A DNA stretch of 64,000 nt from Cognatitamlana onchidii (GTDB lineage Bacteria > Bacteroidota > Bacteroidia > Flavobacteriales > Flavobacteriaceae), in NCBI RefSeq assembly GCF_004804355.1, contig NZ_SRWZ01000002.1, positions 248,001 to 312,000 on the forward strand, given 5' to 3'. Below, piece by piece: positions 8,643 to 18,622 of the stretch. The position numbers and the translations under genes are program-made. A model generated the notes under the pieces. It worked only from the letters and a program-made list of their open reading frames with translations. It made no database searches and had not been told where the DNA came from. Positions within the stretch are counted from its first letter, which is position 1; each line of letters begins with the position of its first letter.

Positions 8643-9485
8643 ATGAAAACACAGTACGAAACACGTTATGCCTCGAGTCCTAAAGCGGTTAAAGCTTATG
8701 ATACACAAGAGTTAAGAGACGAATTTTTAATTGATAATTTAATGCAAGAGGACCAATTGGTTTTGGTTTATACGCATTATGATAGATATATGGCAGGATC
8801 GGCTGTGCCGGTTGCTGGACCAATTACCCTTGAAACAATTGATCCCTTAAAATCCTCTTATTTTTTAGAACGCCGAGAGATTGGAATTATCAATGTGGGA
8901 GGTGACGGTATCGTGGAGGTTAATGGCGATGTTTATGAACTTACTTTAAAGGATGCACTTTATATTGGAAGTGGAAACGAACAAGTGGTTTTTAAAAGTG
9001 TAGATAAAAACAACCCAGCTAAGTTTTATTTAAATTCGGCACCTGCTCATAGAAATTATCCAACAAAAAAAGTGAGTAAAGCTGAGGCAAATAAAATTGA
9101 ACTTGGGTCTTTAGAAACAGCAAACCATAGAACTGTAAATCAGCAAATTATTGGAGGTATTGTTGATACATGTCAACTGCAAATGGGAATGACAGAATTA
9201 AAAACAGGTAGTGTTTGGAATACGATGCCTGCCCACGTGCATGATAGAAGAATGGAAATCTATTATTATTTAGATATTCCTCAAGATCAGGCTGTTTGTC
9301 ATTTTATGGGGCAACCGCAAGAAACACGTCATATTTGGATGCAGAACCATCAGGCTGTGATTTCGCCACCATGGTCTATTCATTCAGGTTCTGGAACTGC
9401 GAATTATACTTTTATTTGGGGAATGGCTGGTGAGAATTTAGATTATGGTGATATGGATGTTGCAAAAATAACTGAATTAAGATAA
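8643..9485 (+). CDS. kduI: 5-keto-4-deoxyuronate isomerase
   Basis: A 280-residue cupin protein of the KduI family. The zinc ligands of the E. coli enzyme (His196, His198, Glu203, His245) map to His198, His200, Glu205 and His247 here (PAHVHDRRMEIYYYLD and WSIHSGSG). It converts 5-keto-4-deoxyuronate (DKI, formed when GH88/GH105 enzymes release the unsaturated uronic acid left by lyases) to 2,5-diketo-3-deoxygluconate. It pairs with KduD encoded three bases downstream. Its presence indicates that the polymer is cut by a polysaccharide lyase, in agreement with the lyase at 42809. Confidence 0.96.
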   Translation: MKTQYETRYASSPKAVKAYDTQELRDEFLIDNLMQEDQLVLVYTHYDRYMAGSAVPVAGPITLETIDPLKSSYFLERREIGIINVGGDGIVEVNGDVYELTLKDALYIGSGNEQVVFKSVDKNNPAKFYLNSAPAHRNYPTKKVSKAEANKIELGSLETANHRTVNQQIIGGIVDTCQLQMGMTELKTGSVWNTMPAHVHDRRMEIYYYLDIPQDQAVCHFMGQPQETRHIWMQNHQAVISPPWSIHSGSGTANYTFIWGMAGENLDYGDMDVAKITELR

Positions 9486-9488
9486 ACT

Positions 9489-10283
9489 ATGAGCATGTCA
9501 TTATTTGATATTAAAGGAAAGAATGCTTTGGTAACTGGAAGTACTCATGGTTTGGGTATGGCTATGGCCAGAGGATTGGGGCTTGCTGGAGCCACAATTA
9601 TTGTGAACGGAAACTCTTCTCAGGAAAAAATTGATAAAGCAGTTAATGAGTATAAAAGTGAAGGGATTAATGCTTTTGGATATAAGTTTAACGTAGCTAA
9701 TGAAGAAGAGGTCGTTGCGGCGGTAGCTAAAATCGAGGCAGAGGTAGGACAAATAGATATCCTTATTAACAATGCTGGAATTATAAAACGTACACCATTA
9801 ATTGAAATGGAGGTAGCCGATTTTAAGCAGGTTATAGACATTGATTTGGTAAGTCCGTTTATAGTTTCTAAGCATGTGGTGCAAGGAATGATAAAACGTA
9901 AGGCTGGTAAAGTAATTAACATTTGTTCTATGATGAGTGAGCTTGGTAGAAATAGTGTTGGTGCTTATGCGGCCGCTAAGGGTGGCTTGAAAATGTTAAC
10001 CCAAAATATGGCAACAGAATGGGCCAGACATAATATTCAGGTTAATGGTATTGGGCCAGGTTATTTTGCGACCTCTCAAACAGCACCTATTCGTGTGGAC
10101 GGACATCCGTTTAATGATTTTATTATAAACAGAACGCCTGCAGCTAAATGGGGAGATCCTAATGATTTAGCTGGTGCGGCAATATTTTTGTCGTCCAAGG
10201 CTAGCGATTTTGTAAATGGTCATGTGGTTTACGTAGATGGAGGTATTTTAGCTACAATAGGTAAACCAGCAAACGAAGAATAA
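9489..10283 (+). CDS. kduD: 2-deoxy-D-gluconate 3-dehydrogenase / 2,5-diketo-3-deoxygluconate reductase
   Basis: A 264-residue short-chain dehydrogenase. It has the glycine-rich TGSTHGLGMAMARGL near residue 17, NNAGIIKRTPL, the catalytic Ser in ICSMMSE, and YAAAKGG with Tyr and Lys. The NNAGIIKR string is characteristic of KduD. It reduces 2,5-diketo-3-deoxygluconate to 2-keto-3-deoxygluconate with NAD(P)H. It starts three bases after kduI ends, indicating coupling. Two Met codons (9489 and 9495) can serve as start; the first is given. It is distinct from the SDR at 5614, which acts on the saturated uronate branch. Confidence 0.93.
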   Translation: MSMSLFDIKGKNALVTGSTHGLGMAMARGLGLAGATIIVNGNSSQEKIDKAVNEYKSEGINAFGYKFNVANEEEVVAAVAKIEAEVGQIDILINNAGIIKRTPLIEMEVADFKQVIDIDLVSPFIVSKHVVQGMIKRKAGKVINICSMMSELGRNSVGAYAAAKGGLKMLTQNMATEWARHNIQVNGIGPGYFATSQTAPIRVDGHPFNDFIINRTPAAKWGDPNDLAGAAIFLSSKASDFVNGHVVYVDGGILATIGKPANEE

Positions 10284-10285
10284 TC

Positions 10286-11464
10286 ATGCGAAAGATAGCT
10301 TTATTTTTGATTTTAAGTGGTTTTTTTGTTCCTGCTGGTTGCCAAGAAACGAACAAGCATATTATTACAATCGAGAATACATTAAACCTAGACCGATCTT
10401 TTGAAACCGTTGAGATTAATAAATCGGCTTTAAAATTAAATCAAGGTGAGGTGTTTGAAAATCTTTTAGTTAAAGATTTAGAAGCAAATAAAGTTTTATT
10501 ATCTCAATTCGTTGACTCTAATTTAGACGGTGAGATAGATATGCTTTTATTTCAGCCCGAAATTGGTGCGAATGCTACAAAAAAGTACGAATTGGTAGTT
10601 GGGGATGATCCAAGCAAAGAGGAAACTATTGACTATTGTTATTCAAGATTTGTTCCTGAACGTACAGACGATTATGCTTGGGAGAATAATAAAGTAGCAT
10701 TCAGAACTTTTGGACCAGATGCACAATACCGATTTGAAAACAATCTTAAAAAGGCAACACTATCTAGTGGTATAGATGGCTGGTTAAAGCGCGTAGAGTA
10801 CCCAATAATTAACAAGTGGTATAAAAACGATTTGGAAGGAAAAGGATCTTATCATGATGATCATGGAGAAGGTCTTGATAATTTTCATGTGGGAGTAAGT
10901 AGAGGAGTTGGCGGTATTGCCGTTAAGCGTGATACGATATTTTATATTTCAAAAAACTTTACAAAATGGCAAACCATTACTACTGGCCCCTTAAGGACAA
11001 GTTTTATTCTACATTATGAAGATTGGGATGCCAATGGAGATATGATATCTGAAATCAAGCATATTTCCTTAGATTATGGTAGTAATTTATCAAAATTTGA
11101 GATTGAAATTACGGGTACAAAAACATTTCATGCAGGATTAACACTACATGAAAAAGCTGGGGAAGACACACATAATCTGGCCTCTGGATGGGTGTCTTAT
11201 TGGCAACCACATGACGATTCCGAATTAGGAAAAGGTATTGTTGTTCCTAATAACAATATGGTATCCTCAGAACTTTACGATACACCAGTAAAAGATAGAA
11301 GTAATTTATTCGCAGAGATAAAAGTTGTTGATGGTAAAGGTGTTTACTATGCTGGTTTTGGTTGGGAAAAGGCAAATGACTTTACAAGCAAAGAAGACTG
11401 GAATGCCTATCTTGAAGATTTTTCAACAAAAATAAACAACCCATTAAAGGTTATTTTGAACTAA
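10286..11464 (+). CDS. DUF4861 family lipoprotein
   Basis: A 392-residue protein with a lipoprotein signal ending at the Cys of PAGC (about residue 19), so probably anchored in a periplasm-facing membrane or on the surface. From about residue 25 to the end it matches the DUF4861 pattern seen in uronate-related PULs: an N-terminal beta domain with SNLDGEIDMLLFQPE, then DGWLKRVEYPIINKWY, and many aromatic/His residues (SYHDDHGEGLDNFHVG). The fold is likely a beta-sandwich like carbohydrate-active enzymes. The catalytic role is not known to me. It is the only exported product of an otherwise cytoplasmic operon, two bases after kduD, so it may process a uronate-containing oligosaccharide before uptake (inference). 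Confidence 0.75.
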   Translation: MRKIALFLILSGFFVPAGCQETNKHIITIENTLNLDRSFETVEINKSALKLNQGEVFENLLVKDLEANKVLLSQFVDSNLDGEIDMLLFQPEIGANATKKYELVVGDDPSKEETIDYCYSRFVPERTDDYAWENNKVAFRTFGPDAQYRFENNLKKATLSSGIDGWLKRVEYPIINKWYKNDLEGKGSYHDDHGEGLDNFHVGVSRGVGGIAVKRDTIFYISKNFTKWQTITTGPLRTSFILHYEDWDANGDMISEIKHISLDYGSNLSKFEIEITGTKTFHAGLTLHEKAGEDTHNLASGWVSYWQPHDDSELGKGIVVPNNNMVSSELYDTPVKDRSNLFAEIKVVDGKGVYYAGFGWEKANDFTSKEDWNAYLEDFSTKINNPLKVILN

Positions 11465-11472
11465 ACTAACAT

Positions 11473-12876
11473 ATGACAACAACTAGTTTTATTAATGATA
11501 ATTTTGTTTTGCAATCCGAGATTGCTAAGACCTTATATCATGATTACGCTAAAGATTTACCTATAATCGATTATCATAATCATTTATCTCCGCAATTAAT
11601 TGCAGAGGATGCGCCTGTGAAAAATATAACAGAAGCTTGGCTGCAAGGCGATCATTATAAATGGCGGGCTATGAGGGCCAATGGTATTGATGAGATTTAT
11701 ATTACCAGTTCTGCAACTTCACATAAAGAGAAGTTCTTGAAATGGGCAGAAACAGTACCTTACACCTTAAGAAATCCTTTATTTCATTGGACACATTTAG
11801 AGTTAAAGCGTTACTTTGGTATTGATGATTTGCTTCATCCTGACACAGCTGAAGAGATTTACGAAAAGGCTAATCTTATTTTAGAAAACAAAACACCTGC
11901 TCAGCTTTTAGAGGATATGAAAGTAGAGGTTATTTGCACAACAGATGACCCTGTAGATGATCTGAAATATCATCAAGAGATAGCTGAAAAGGGAATGTAT
12001 ACGAAAGTTTATCCTACATTTAGGCCAGATAATTTGCTATCCATTCAAAGTACTTCTTTTAATGCTTATATTGAAAAATTATCGGCTTGTGTTGAATTTT
12101 CAATAAGTAATTTAGACGAATTAATTAAAGCGATACAGATCCGAATTGACTTTTTTAATTCTTTAGGTTGTAGGCTTTCCGATTATGGCTTAGGGACTTT
12201 ATTTGCTTCGCATTTTACAGAAGAAGAGGTCGACACTATTTTTAAAAAGCGCCTAGACGGACAGCAAATATCTGATGATGAGGCCGAGATCTTTGGATCT
12301 TGTATTTTGATGAGGCTATGTGAAATGTATCATGAAAAAGGTTGGGTACAACAGTTTCATATTGGAGCTATTCGAAATAATAACAGCAGGCTTTTAGAAC
12401 AAGTTGGTTTGGATGCAGGTGTAGATTCAATTGGAGAATTTCCCGCTGTACAAGCAATGTCTAAACTTTTTGATGCACTTAATTTAAAGGACAAATTAGC
12501 CAAAACCATAACCTATAATCTTAACCCGGCACAAAACGAAGTGTTTGCTACAATGATGGGCAATTTCCAAAGCGCCGATTGCCCAGGTAAAATGCAATGG
12601 GGCTCAGGGTGGTGGTTTTTAGACCAGAAAGATGGTATGGAAAAGCAAATAAATTGCTTGTCTAATATGGGACTTTTAAGCAAGTTTGTTGGTATGCTTA
12701 CAGATAGTAGAAGTTTTTTATCTTTTCCTAGGCATGAATACTTTAGACGTATTTTATGTAATATTATTGGTGAGGATGTTAAGCAGGGTCTCATTCCCAA
12801 CGATATTGAGTTTTTAGGGAAAATAGTTCAAGATATTTGCTACTACAATGCTAAGGCTTATTTTAATTTTAAGTAA
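11473..12876 (+). CDS. uxaC: Glucuronate (uronate) isomerase
   Basis: A 467-residue protein, the normal length for UxaC. The metal-binding IDYHNHLSP lies near residue 33, and the C-terminal part holds NPAQNEVFATMMGNFQ and LTDSRSFLSFPRHEYFRR, all hallmarks of the family. It isomerizes D-glucuronate to D-fructuronate (or galacturonate to tagaturonate), the entry step for saturated uronic acid. With the SDR at 5614 and UxuA it completes the glucuronate route to KDG. Because UxuB/UxuA rather than UxaB/UxaA are present, glucuronate is the better substrate guess. It follows DUF4861 by eight bases. Confidence 0.96.
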   Translation: MTTTSFINDNFVLQSEIAKTLYHDYAKDLPIIDYHNHLSPQLIAEDAPVKNITEAWLQGDHYKWRAMRANGIDEIYITSSATSHKEKFLKWAETVPYTLRNPLFHWTHLELKRYFGIDDLLHPDTAEEIYEKANLILENKTPAQLLEDMKVEVICTTDDPVDDLKYHQEIAEKGMYTKVYPTFRPDNLLSIQSTSFNAYIEKLSACVEFSISNLDELIKAIQIRIDFFNSLGCRLSDYGLGTLFASHFTEEEVDTIFKKRLDGQQISDDEAEIFGSCILMRLCEMYHEKGWVQQFHIGAIRNNNSRLLEQVGLDAGVDSIGEFPAVQAMSKLFDALNLKDKLAKTITYNLNPAQNEVFATMMGNFQSADCPGKMQWGSGWWFLDQKDGMEKQINCLSNMGLLSKFVGMLTDSRSFLSFPRHEYFRRILCNIIGEDVKQGLIPNDIEFLGKIVQDICYYNAKAYFNFK

Positions 12877-12968
12877 ACGTAAAAACGACTTACATTAGGC
12901 TGTAACTTAGTAAAGTGTTAAATGGATTTACAATAAATGATGATAATAACAAATAAACCAAAATAATT

Positions 12969-14267
12969 ATGAGTAATACAAAAAAGATTGGTAACTATCG
13001 CTATCGAATTTTGGCGTTGTTAATGTTTGCAACAACGATCAACTATTTCGATAGAAGTATCATTGGGGTTATGGCACCCACCTTAGAAAAAATGTTTGGG
13101 TGGACCAATACTGATTATGCAAATATTATGATATCTTTTAAGGTGGCTTACGCGCTGGGAATGCTCTCAATGGGAGGTTTAATCGATCGTTTAGGAACCA
13201 AAAAAGGGTACGTGTTATCCATTGGTCTTTGGAGTGTTTTTGGCATGTTGCATGCCGCGGTTCGTCCAGGTTTTAGTGTCATAGGGTTTGCGGCAGCTCG
13301 ATTTGGTTTAGGTTTTGGTGAGTCTGGAAACTTTCCAGCAGCTATTAAGACAACAGCCGAATGGTTTCCAAAAAAGGATCGTGCATTTGCAACCGGTCTG
13401 TTTAACGCTGCGACGAGTATTGGTGCTATAGCGGCGCCTTTTGTTATTGGTTGGATTGTACATGAAAATGGTAAGAACTGGCAAATCCCTTTTTTAATTA
13501 CAGGACTTTTAAGTGCTATCTGGGTGTTTTTATGGTTAAGAACATATAAGAAGCCAGAGGTTCATCCAAAGGTTTCAAAAGAGGAATTAGCTTATATTCA
13601 GGCCGATTCGGAAGTAGAAAATGAAGAAAAATTACCTTGGAAAAGTGTTTTAGGAAAGCGTCAAACATGGGCATTTGCATTAGCTAAAGTAACAGATGCG
13701 GTTTGGTGGTTTTATCTTTTTTGGGGAGCAAAATTTTTGGCAGAAACGTTTGGTGTTAATATAAAAAATATTGCACTTCCTTTCTTTGTAATTTATATTT
13801 TGGCTGATGGAGGAAGCATCTTAGGAGGCTACTTGTCTGGTGTATTTATTAGAAAAGGTTGGTCGGTTAATAGAGCCAGAAAAACAACCTTATTTATATG
13901 TGGTTTAATCATTTTACCAGTAGCTTATGTAGCCATAACGGATAGTAAATGGTTGGCTATTTGTTTAATAGGATTAGGGGCTGCTGGGCACCAAGCTTGG
14001 TCAGCCAATATTTTTACCCTAGCATCAGATGTGTTCCCTAAAAAAGCCACGGCATCGGTTGTTGGTATTGGTGGTATGGTGGGTGCTGTTGCAGGAATTG
14101 TAGCCGATTTCGCTTTGGGTTCGGTACTTGATCAAGCAGGAAATACAGGCTATTTTTGGGCGTTTTTAATTGCAGGGTCGTGTTACCTTATTATTTTAGG
14201 TTTGGTTCATTTAATCATGCCTAAAATGACTCCAATGGATGAGAATTTAGAGTTGATTAAAGAATAG
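12969..14267 (+). CDS. MFS hexuronate-type transporter (ExuT-like)
   Basis: A 432-residue inner-membrane protein with 12 predicted helices. The start RYRILALLMFATTINYFDRS is typical of the anion:cation symporter family that includes ExuT, and the cytoplasmic loop motif GGLIDRLGTKKGY follows helix 2. The central loop near residues 195-225 is charged. It would import glucuronate or a related sugar acid from the periplasm with protons. It is the last gene of the uronate block, 92 bases after uxaC, with no promoter I can recognize in the gap and an intrinsic terminator right after it. Sugar specificity is inferred from context. Confidence 0.9.
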   Translation: MSNTKKIGNYRYRILALLMFATTINYFDRSIIGVMAPTLEKMFGWTNTDYANIMISFKVAYALGMLSMGGLIDRLGTKKGYVLSIGLWSVFGMLHAAVRPGFSVIGFAAARFGLGFGESGNFPAAIKTTAEWFPKKDRAFATGLFNAATSIGAIAAPFVIGWIVHENGKNWQIPFLITGLLSAIWVFLWLRTYKKPEVHPKVSKEELAYIQADSEVENEEKLPWKSVLGKRQTWAFALAKVTDAVWWFYLFWGAKFLAETFGVNIKNIALPFFVIYILADGGSILGGYLSGVFIRKGWSVNRARKTTLFICGLIILPVAYVAITDSKWLAICLIGLGAAGHQAWSANIFTLASDVFPKKATASVVGIGGMVGAVAGIVADFALGSVLDQAGNTGYFWAFLIAGSCYLIILGLVHLIMPKMTPMDENLELIKE

Positions 14268-14287
14268 ACCGAAGACTATCATAAATA

Positions 14288-14326
14288 AAAGCTGCAATTA
14301 ATTTTTTTGATTGCGGCTTTTTTTAT
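14288..14326 (+). terminator. Intrinsic terminator of the uronate operon
   Basis: AGCTGCAAT (14290-14298) pairs with ATTGCGGCT (14310-14318) with one G-U pair, loop of 11 bases, followed by a T run. It lies 20 bases after the transporter gene and marks the end of the block. Confidence 0.8.
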
Positions 14327-14470
14327 TTCCAAGAGCTTATTTTTGTTAGGTTTTGGCGATTTCATGTTTACCATGTTTGGAATATTATTTTATCGTTTTA
14401 TTTTTAACCATATCTAAAATTTATTTTCTTTTCATATTTTTCACATTTAAAATATCATTGGACGATTTGA

Positions 14471-14478
14471 TAGTTTTG
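14471..14478 (+). promoter_or_regulatory. Possible -7 box of the hybrid sensor gene
   Basis: TAGTTTTG matches TAnnTTTG perfectly but lies only five bases before the ATG at 14483, and no TTG is seen 19-21 bases upstream. If real, the mRNA would be almost leaderless. It may be chance in AT-rich DNA. Confidence 0.25.
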
Positions 14479-14482
14479 TTTT

Positions 14483-17400
14483 ATGTATAAACTATTTGCT
14501 TTTTTCTTTTTAATGTTTTCTGTGTTGCTTGGTAATTGCCAAACAGAGGCTTATCAATTCAATCATTTAACTTCGGCTGACGGTCTTTCCCAAAGTGCTG
14601 TTATTGCCATGCATCAGGACCAATTAGGAAGAATTTGGATAGGTACACGCGATGGTTTGAATAAATATGATGGTACTAAGTTTGAAGTATATAGGACAGA
14701 TGAGGATAATCCGAGGTCCATTAGTAATAACGATATTTTGTCCATTCATGAAGACAATGATGGGTTTATATGGATTGGTACCTATAATGGCTTAAACAAG
14801 TATAATCCTGAAACCAATGAGTTTAAGAGGTATTTTCATAACGAAGAAAAAAATTCTTTAGCGAACAACACGATTTGGACAATTGAGGTTCTTTCTAGTG
14901 GTGAGGTTTGGTTTGGTACCTCGAAAGGATTGTCCATTTATAACAAATTAGAAGACAACTTCAATAATTATTTATACGAATTTGATCGACCTGTACAAGG
15001 TGAGGTTACATCTATATTTGAGTCGTCTAATAAGGATGTTTATATTGGGACAGGTGCAGGTATCTATAAGATAAATTTAAAAGGCACTTCCCCTGAGTTT
15101 TCTATTTTAAAAGGAAGCGAAGGATTTTTTGTGCAGGACCTCGAACAAGGTGATTCTCATATTTTTATAGCAACCAGGAATAACGGGTTATTTAGGTACC
15201 AATTCACTAAACAAACATTCAAACCCTATTTAAGCGACCACTTTATAGATCCAGGTAGCAAAAATGTTAGGCAATTGTTATTTGATGACCACGGCGCACT
15301 TTGGGTTGGGACTTACAATGGTTTAATAATTATTAATAAAGACAAATCTACCACTACCCTTAAAGCTAATATTGCCAATAAGAATGGGTTGAGTAAGAAC
15401 TCCATTAAGGCCCTATTTAAGGATAAGAAAGGTTCTATTTGGGTTGGTACGTATTACGGAGGCATAAATATTTGGGATGAAACTAACGTTAATTTTCGTA
15501 GTATAATTCAGAAATTTGGAGGGGGTGGCTTGAATTATTCTGTAGTTAGCTCGATTGAAAGTTACAAGGATCTAATTCTTTTTGGTACCGAAGGAGGAGG
15601 TATTAGTGTATGGAATAAGACAAGCAATAAGTTTTGGTTTATTGATGAGCATAATTCAGAATTGTCAGGCACTAATATAAAGGCTCTTAAAGTTATTGAA
15701 GATTTTTTGTATGTAGGTACGTTTAAGAATGGGATCGAGATTTATAATTTAAAGACCAAACGGTTCGAAAACAGTAAAATACCCAAAAACCTCTATGATA
15801 TATTGAGTTCCACGGGTGTATATGCTATAGAGAAAGATAAGCTTAATAATATTTGGATTGGCTCTTTTGGACAAGGAATTTTTAAGTATAGCGTTGATAA
15901 CAAGAGTTTTAAAAGAATTCAGAGTTCGCAAGCGTATAATATTGGCTTATCAAGTAATCTAGTCAGGACTATTTGTATTAGTTCCAATAATAACATTTGG
16001 GTTGGCACAGAGAAAGGTTTAAACAAAATTGTTGAAAACGAGGTTGTTGAAACGTTTTTTTATGATGCCAAAGTGCAGTATGGAGACGATATTTTATGTG
16101 TTTATGAAGATACTTTAAAGAATTTATGGGTTGGAACAAAGTCTAAAGGTCTATATAAATTTAATGGCGAGACTTTAAAGCCAGTTAACCTTTCATTAAA
16201 TGGGTCCAAAATTTCTGCCGTACATAGTGTTTTAGAGGAAAATGAGGGGCAAATTTGGCTAAGTACAAATTTAGGATTAATACGCTTTAATCCAACGAAC
16301 AATGAAGCGCATCTCTATAATCAAACAGATGGAATTGTTAGTAATGAATTTAACGATAACGCCAGTTTAAAAATAAACAAAACACAGTTCTATTTTGGCG
16401 GACCTGAGGGTGTAACCTATTTTGATTCAGGAAAAATAAAAACAAATAAGTGCGTACCCCAAGTTATATTAACTCAGTTTAATATAAGAGAAAATAAGGA
16501 CGATAACGACAGTTCAAAACCAGTTTCAAAAAAAACATTACCATTCACTAAATCAGTAAAATTATCTCATACGCAGGGTAACTTTAGTGTGTCTTTCTCA
16601 ATTCCGAATTTTATTAATTCTAGTAATAATAAATACAAGTATAGGCTTAAAGGTCTTGAGGAAAAATGGAATTTAACAACTGGTAATTCGGCATCATACA
16701 CAATTCAAAACCCTGGAGACTACATTTTTCAGGTAAAAGGAGCAAACAATGATAATATTTGGAACGGGAAACCCACAGAATTAAAAATACGTGTTGATCC
16801 CGCCCCATGGCGAACTTGGTGGGCATTTGTAATTTATGGCTTGCTCATTTTGGGAGCGCTTTATTTTTTACTCCATATCTTAAAATCAAGAACAAAGCTA
16901 AAACACGATTTGCAGCTAGAACATTTAGAAACAGAACGAACCAAAGAATTAAATAAAGTTAAACTAGAATTTTTTACAAATATTTCTCATGAATTTAGAA
17001 CACCTCTTGCCTTAATTCTAGGGCCTTTACAACAAGTTATTGAAGATTATTCGGGTAGTAATAAGGTGTATAAAAAACTCTTGGTAATTGAAAATAGTGC
17101 AAACCACTTACTGCAGCTTATAAATAGACTTATGGACTTCAGGAAGTTAGAGAAGAATTTATACAAATTGGAAACCGCCGAGGGAAATATTGTTAAATTT
17201 TTAAAAGAGATTTATTTATCGTTTTCCGAGTTTGCCGAGGATGGGAATTACACCTATCAATTTCTAAATACATCAGATGAAATTTTAGTTTATTATGACC
17301 GGGCCAAATTGGAACGCGTTTTTTATAATTTAATTTCTAATGCTTTCAGGTATACCCCAAAGGGTGGAACTATTATTATAAGAATTGGACAAATTGAAGA

Positions 17401-18535
17401 GGAGGTCTTTGTTAGTGTTGAAGATACTGGGGTTGGCATAGCCGATGAATATAGAGATAAGATATTTGAGAGGTTTTATGAAGTAGCAATCAATAATAAA
17501 CCGGATAATGATTATAATAAAGGTACAGGGATTGGACTTTCTATTGCCAAGAATATTGTCGATTTACATAAAGGCGAAATTTCTGTGAGTAATAATAATG
17601 ACGGGCTGGGTTCTATATTTAAAGTAAAATTATTACTTGGTTGTGGGCATTTATCGGACGAAGAAATTATAAAGGATTTCAAGTTTAGCGATGATGTTTC
17701 TCAATATATAGAACAACTAAAACCACAAGTAAATCCGCTTGGATTTGATGTGCCGGACATTGCAAATAGCGAAAAGCAAACAATTTTAATAGTAGAAGAC
17801 AACAAACCTCTAAGAAAGTTCATGAAAGGAGTCTTGGATGGTAGTTATAATATTCTGGAGGCTGAAAACGGCCATGCAGGGTTTAAAATTGCTAAAAAGG
17901 AATTTCCAGATTTAATTGTTAGTGACGTAGTGATGCCAGTTATGACTGGTACAGAACTTTGCGCAAAAATTAAAGACGATGTAAGAACAAGCCACATACC
18001 TTTAATATTGTTAACCTCAAGGACATCTTTAGTCTATAAGTTAGAGGGGTTAGAAAGAGGAGCAGATGACTACATAAGTAAACCTTTTGATATTAAAGAA
18101 TTTAAATTGAGAGTAAAAAATTTATTAAAAGCCACGACCAGGCTTAAAGAGCGATTTACAGAAGAAGGAGGATTAAACCCAAGTCAGGTTACCGTTACTT
18201 CGGTGGATGAAGTGCTCTATAAAAAGGCTGTTCGAATTGTTGAGCAGCATATTGGAAACAATGATTTTGATGTACCCTTCTTTGCATCTGAACTGGGAGT
18301 AAGCAGAACTATGCTTTTTACAAAGATTAAGGCGTGGTCTAATTTTACTCCAAATGAATTTGTGCTGCACTTTAGAATGAACAGAGCAGCTCAACTTTTG
18401 GAGCAACAAAAAATAAATGTTTCAGAGGTAAGCTACATGGTTGGCTTTAAGAATCCAAAGTACTTTAGTAAATCTTTTCAAAAGAAATTTGGGAAAACAC
18501 CCACGCAATATGCGAAGAAATTCAACGAAGATTAA
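14483..18535 (+). CDS. Hybrid two-component system (HTCS) sensor-regulator
   Basis: A 1350-residue one-protein signalling system. A signal peptide (residues about 1-20) leads into a periplasmic sensor built of about 14 two-component propeller repeats (IWIGT/LWVGT motifs, residues about 30-650). A Y_Y_Y domain follows at about 690-765, then one membrane helix near 780-801. The cytoplasmic part has a HisKA domain with phospho-His836 (NISHEFRTPLAL), an HATPase domain (NLISNAFRYTPKGG), a receiver with Asp1148 (LIVSDVVMPVMTG) and a C-terminal AraC-type helix-turn-helix. HTCS proteins bind PUL oligosaccharides in the periplasm and activate susCD operons. It stands 202 bases before a SusC gene. AraC-type domains contact direct repeats one helical turn apart, which fits the 10-bp CAGGAY repeats found here (inference). 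Confidence 0.95.
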   Translation: MYKLFAFFFLMFSVLLGNCQTEAYQFNHLTSADGLSQSAVIAMHQDQLGRIWIGTRDGLNKYDGTKFEVYRTDEDNPRSISNNDILSIHEDNDGFIWIGTYNGLNKYNPETNEFKRYFHNEEKNSLANNTIWTIEVLSSGEVWFGTSKGLSIYNKLEDNFNNYLYEFDRPVQGEVTSIFESSNKDVYIGTGAGIYKINLKGTSPEFSILKGSEGFFVQDLEQGDSHIFIATRNNGLFRYQFTKQTFKPYLSDHFIDPGSKNVRQLLFDDHGALWVGTYNGLIIINKDKSTTTLKANIANKNGLSKNSIKALFKDKKGSIWVGTYYGGINIWDETNVNFRSIIQKFGGGGLNYSVVSSIESYKDLILFGTEGGGISVWNKTSNKFWFIDEHNSELSGTNIKALKVIEDFLYVGTFKNGIEIYNLKTKRFENSKIPKNLYDILSSTGVYAIEKDKLNNIWIGSFGQGIFKYSVDNKSFKRIQSSQAYNIGLSSNLVRTICISSNNNIWVGTEKGLNKIVENEVVETFFYDAKVQYGDDILCVYEDTLKNLWVGTKSKGLYKFNGETLKPVNLSLNGSKISAVHSVLEENEGQIWLSTNLGLIRFNPTNNEAHLYNQTDGIVSNEFNDNASLKINKTQFYFGGPEGVTYFDSGKIKTNKCVPQVILTQFNIRENKDDNDSSKPVSKKTLPFTKSVKLSHTQGNFSVSFSIPNFINSSNNKYKYRLKGLEEKWNLTTGNSASYTIQNPGDYIFQVKGANNDNIWNGKPTELKIRVDPAPWRTWWAFVIYGLLILGALYFLLHILKSRTKLKHDLQLEHLETERTKELNKVKLEFFTNISHEFRTPLALILGPLQQVIEDYSGSNKVYKKLLVIENSANHLLQLINRLMDFRKLEKNLYKLETAEGNIVKFLKEIYLSFSEFAEDGNYTYQFLNTSDEILVYYDRAKLERVFYNLISNAFRYTPKGGTIIIRIGQIEEEVFVSVEDTGVGIADEYRDKIFERFYEVAINNKPDNDYNKGTGIGLSIAKNIVDLHKGEISVSNNNDGLGSIFKVKLLLGCGHLSDEEIIKDFKFSDDVSQYIEQLKPQVNPLGFDVPDIANSEKQTILIVEDNKPLRKFMKGVLDGSYNILEAENGHAGFKIAKKEFPDLIVSDVVMPVMTGTELCAKIKDDVRTSHIPLILLTSRTSLVYKLEGLERGADDYISKPFDIKEFKLRVKNLLKATTRLKERFTEEGGLNPSQVTVTSVDEVLYKKAVRIVEQHIGNNDFDVPFFASELGVSRTMLFTKIKAWSNFTPNEFVLHFRMNRAAQLLEQQKINVSEVSYMVGFKNPKYFSKSFQKKFGKTPTQYAKKFNED

Positions 18536-18622
18536 CTGTTAAAGTGTTGTTTTTAAGGCTATTGAATTTTTTTACCCCCTATTATGTACTTCTACTTCTC
18601 TTGTTTGTCTTAGTTTTAAAAC

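Noticed and set aside
13498-13503. CAGGAY copies inside coding sequence (for example 13499, 14614, 15133, 38369)
   Set aside because: A 6-base motif of this kind occurs often by chance in 64 kb. I found none of these at the 31-base distance from a TAnnTTTR box in front of a gene.
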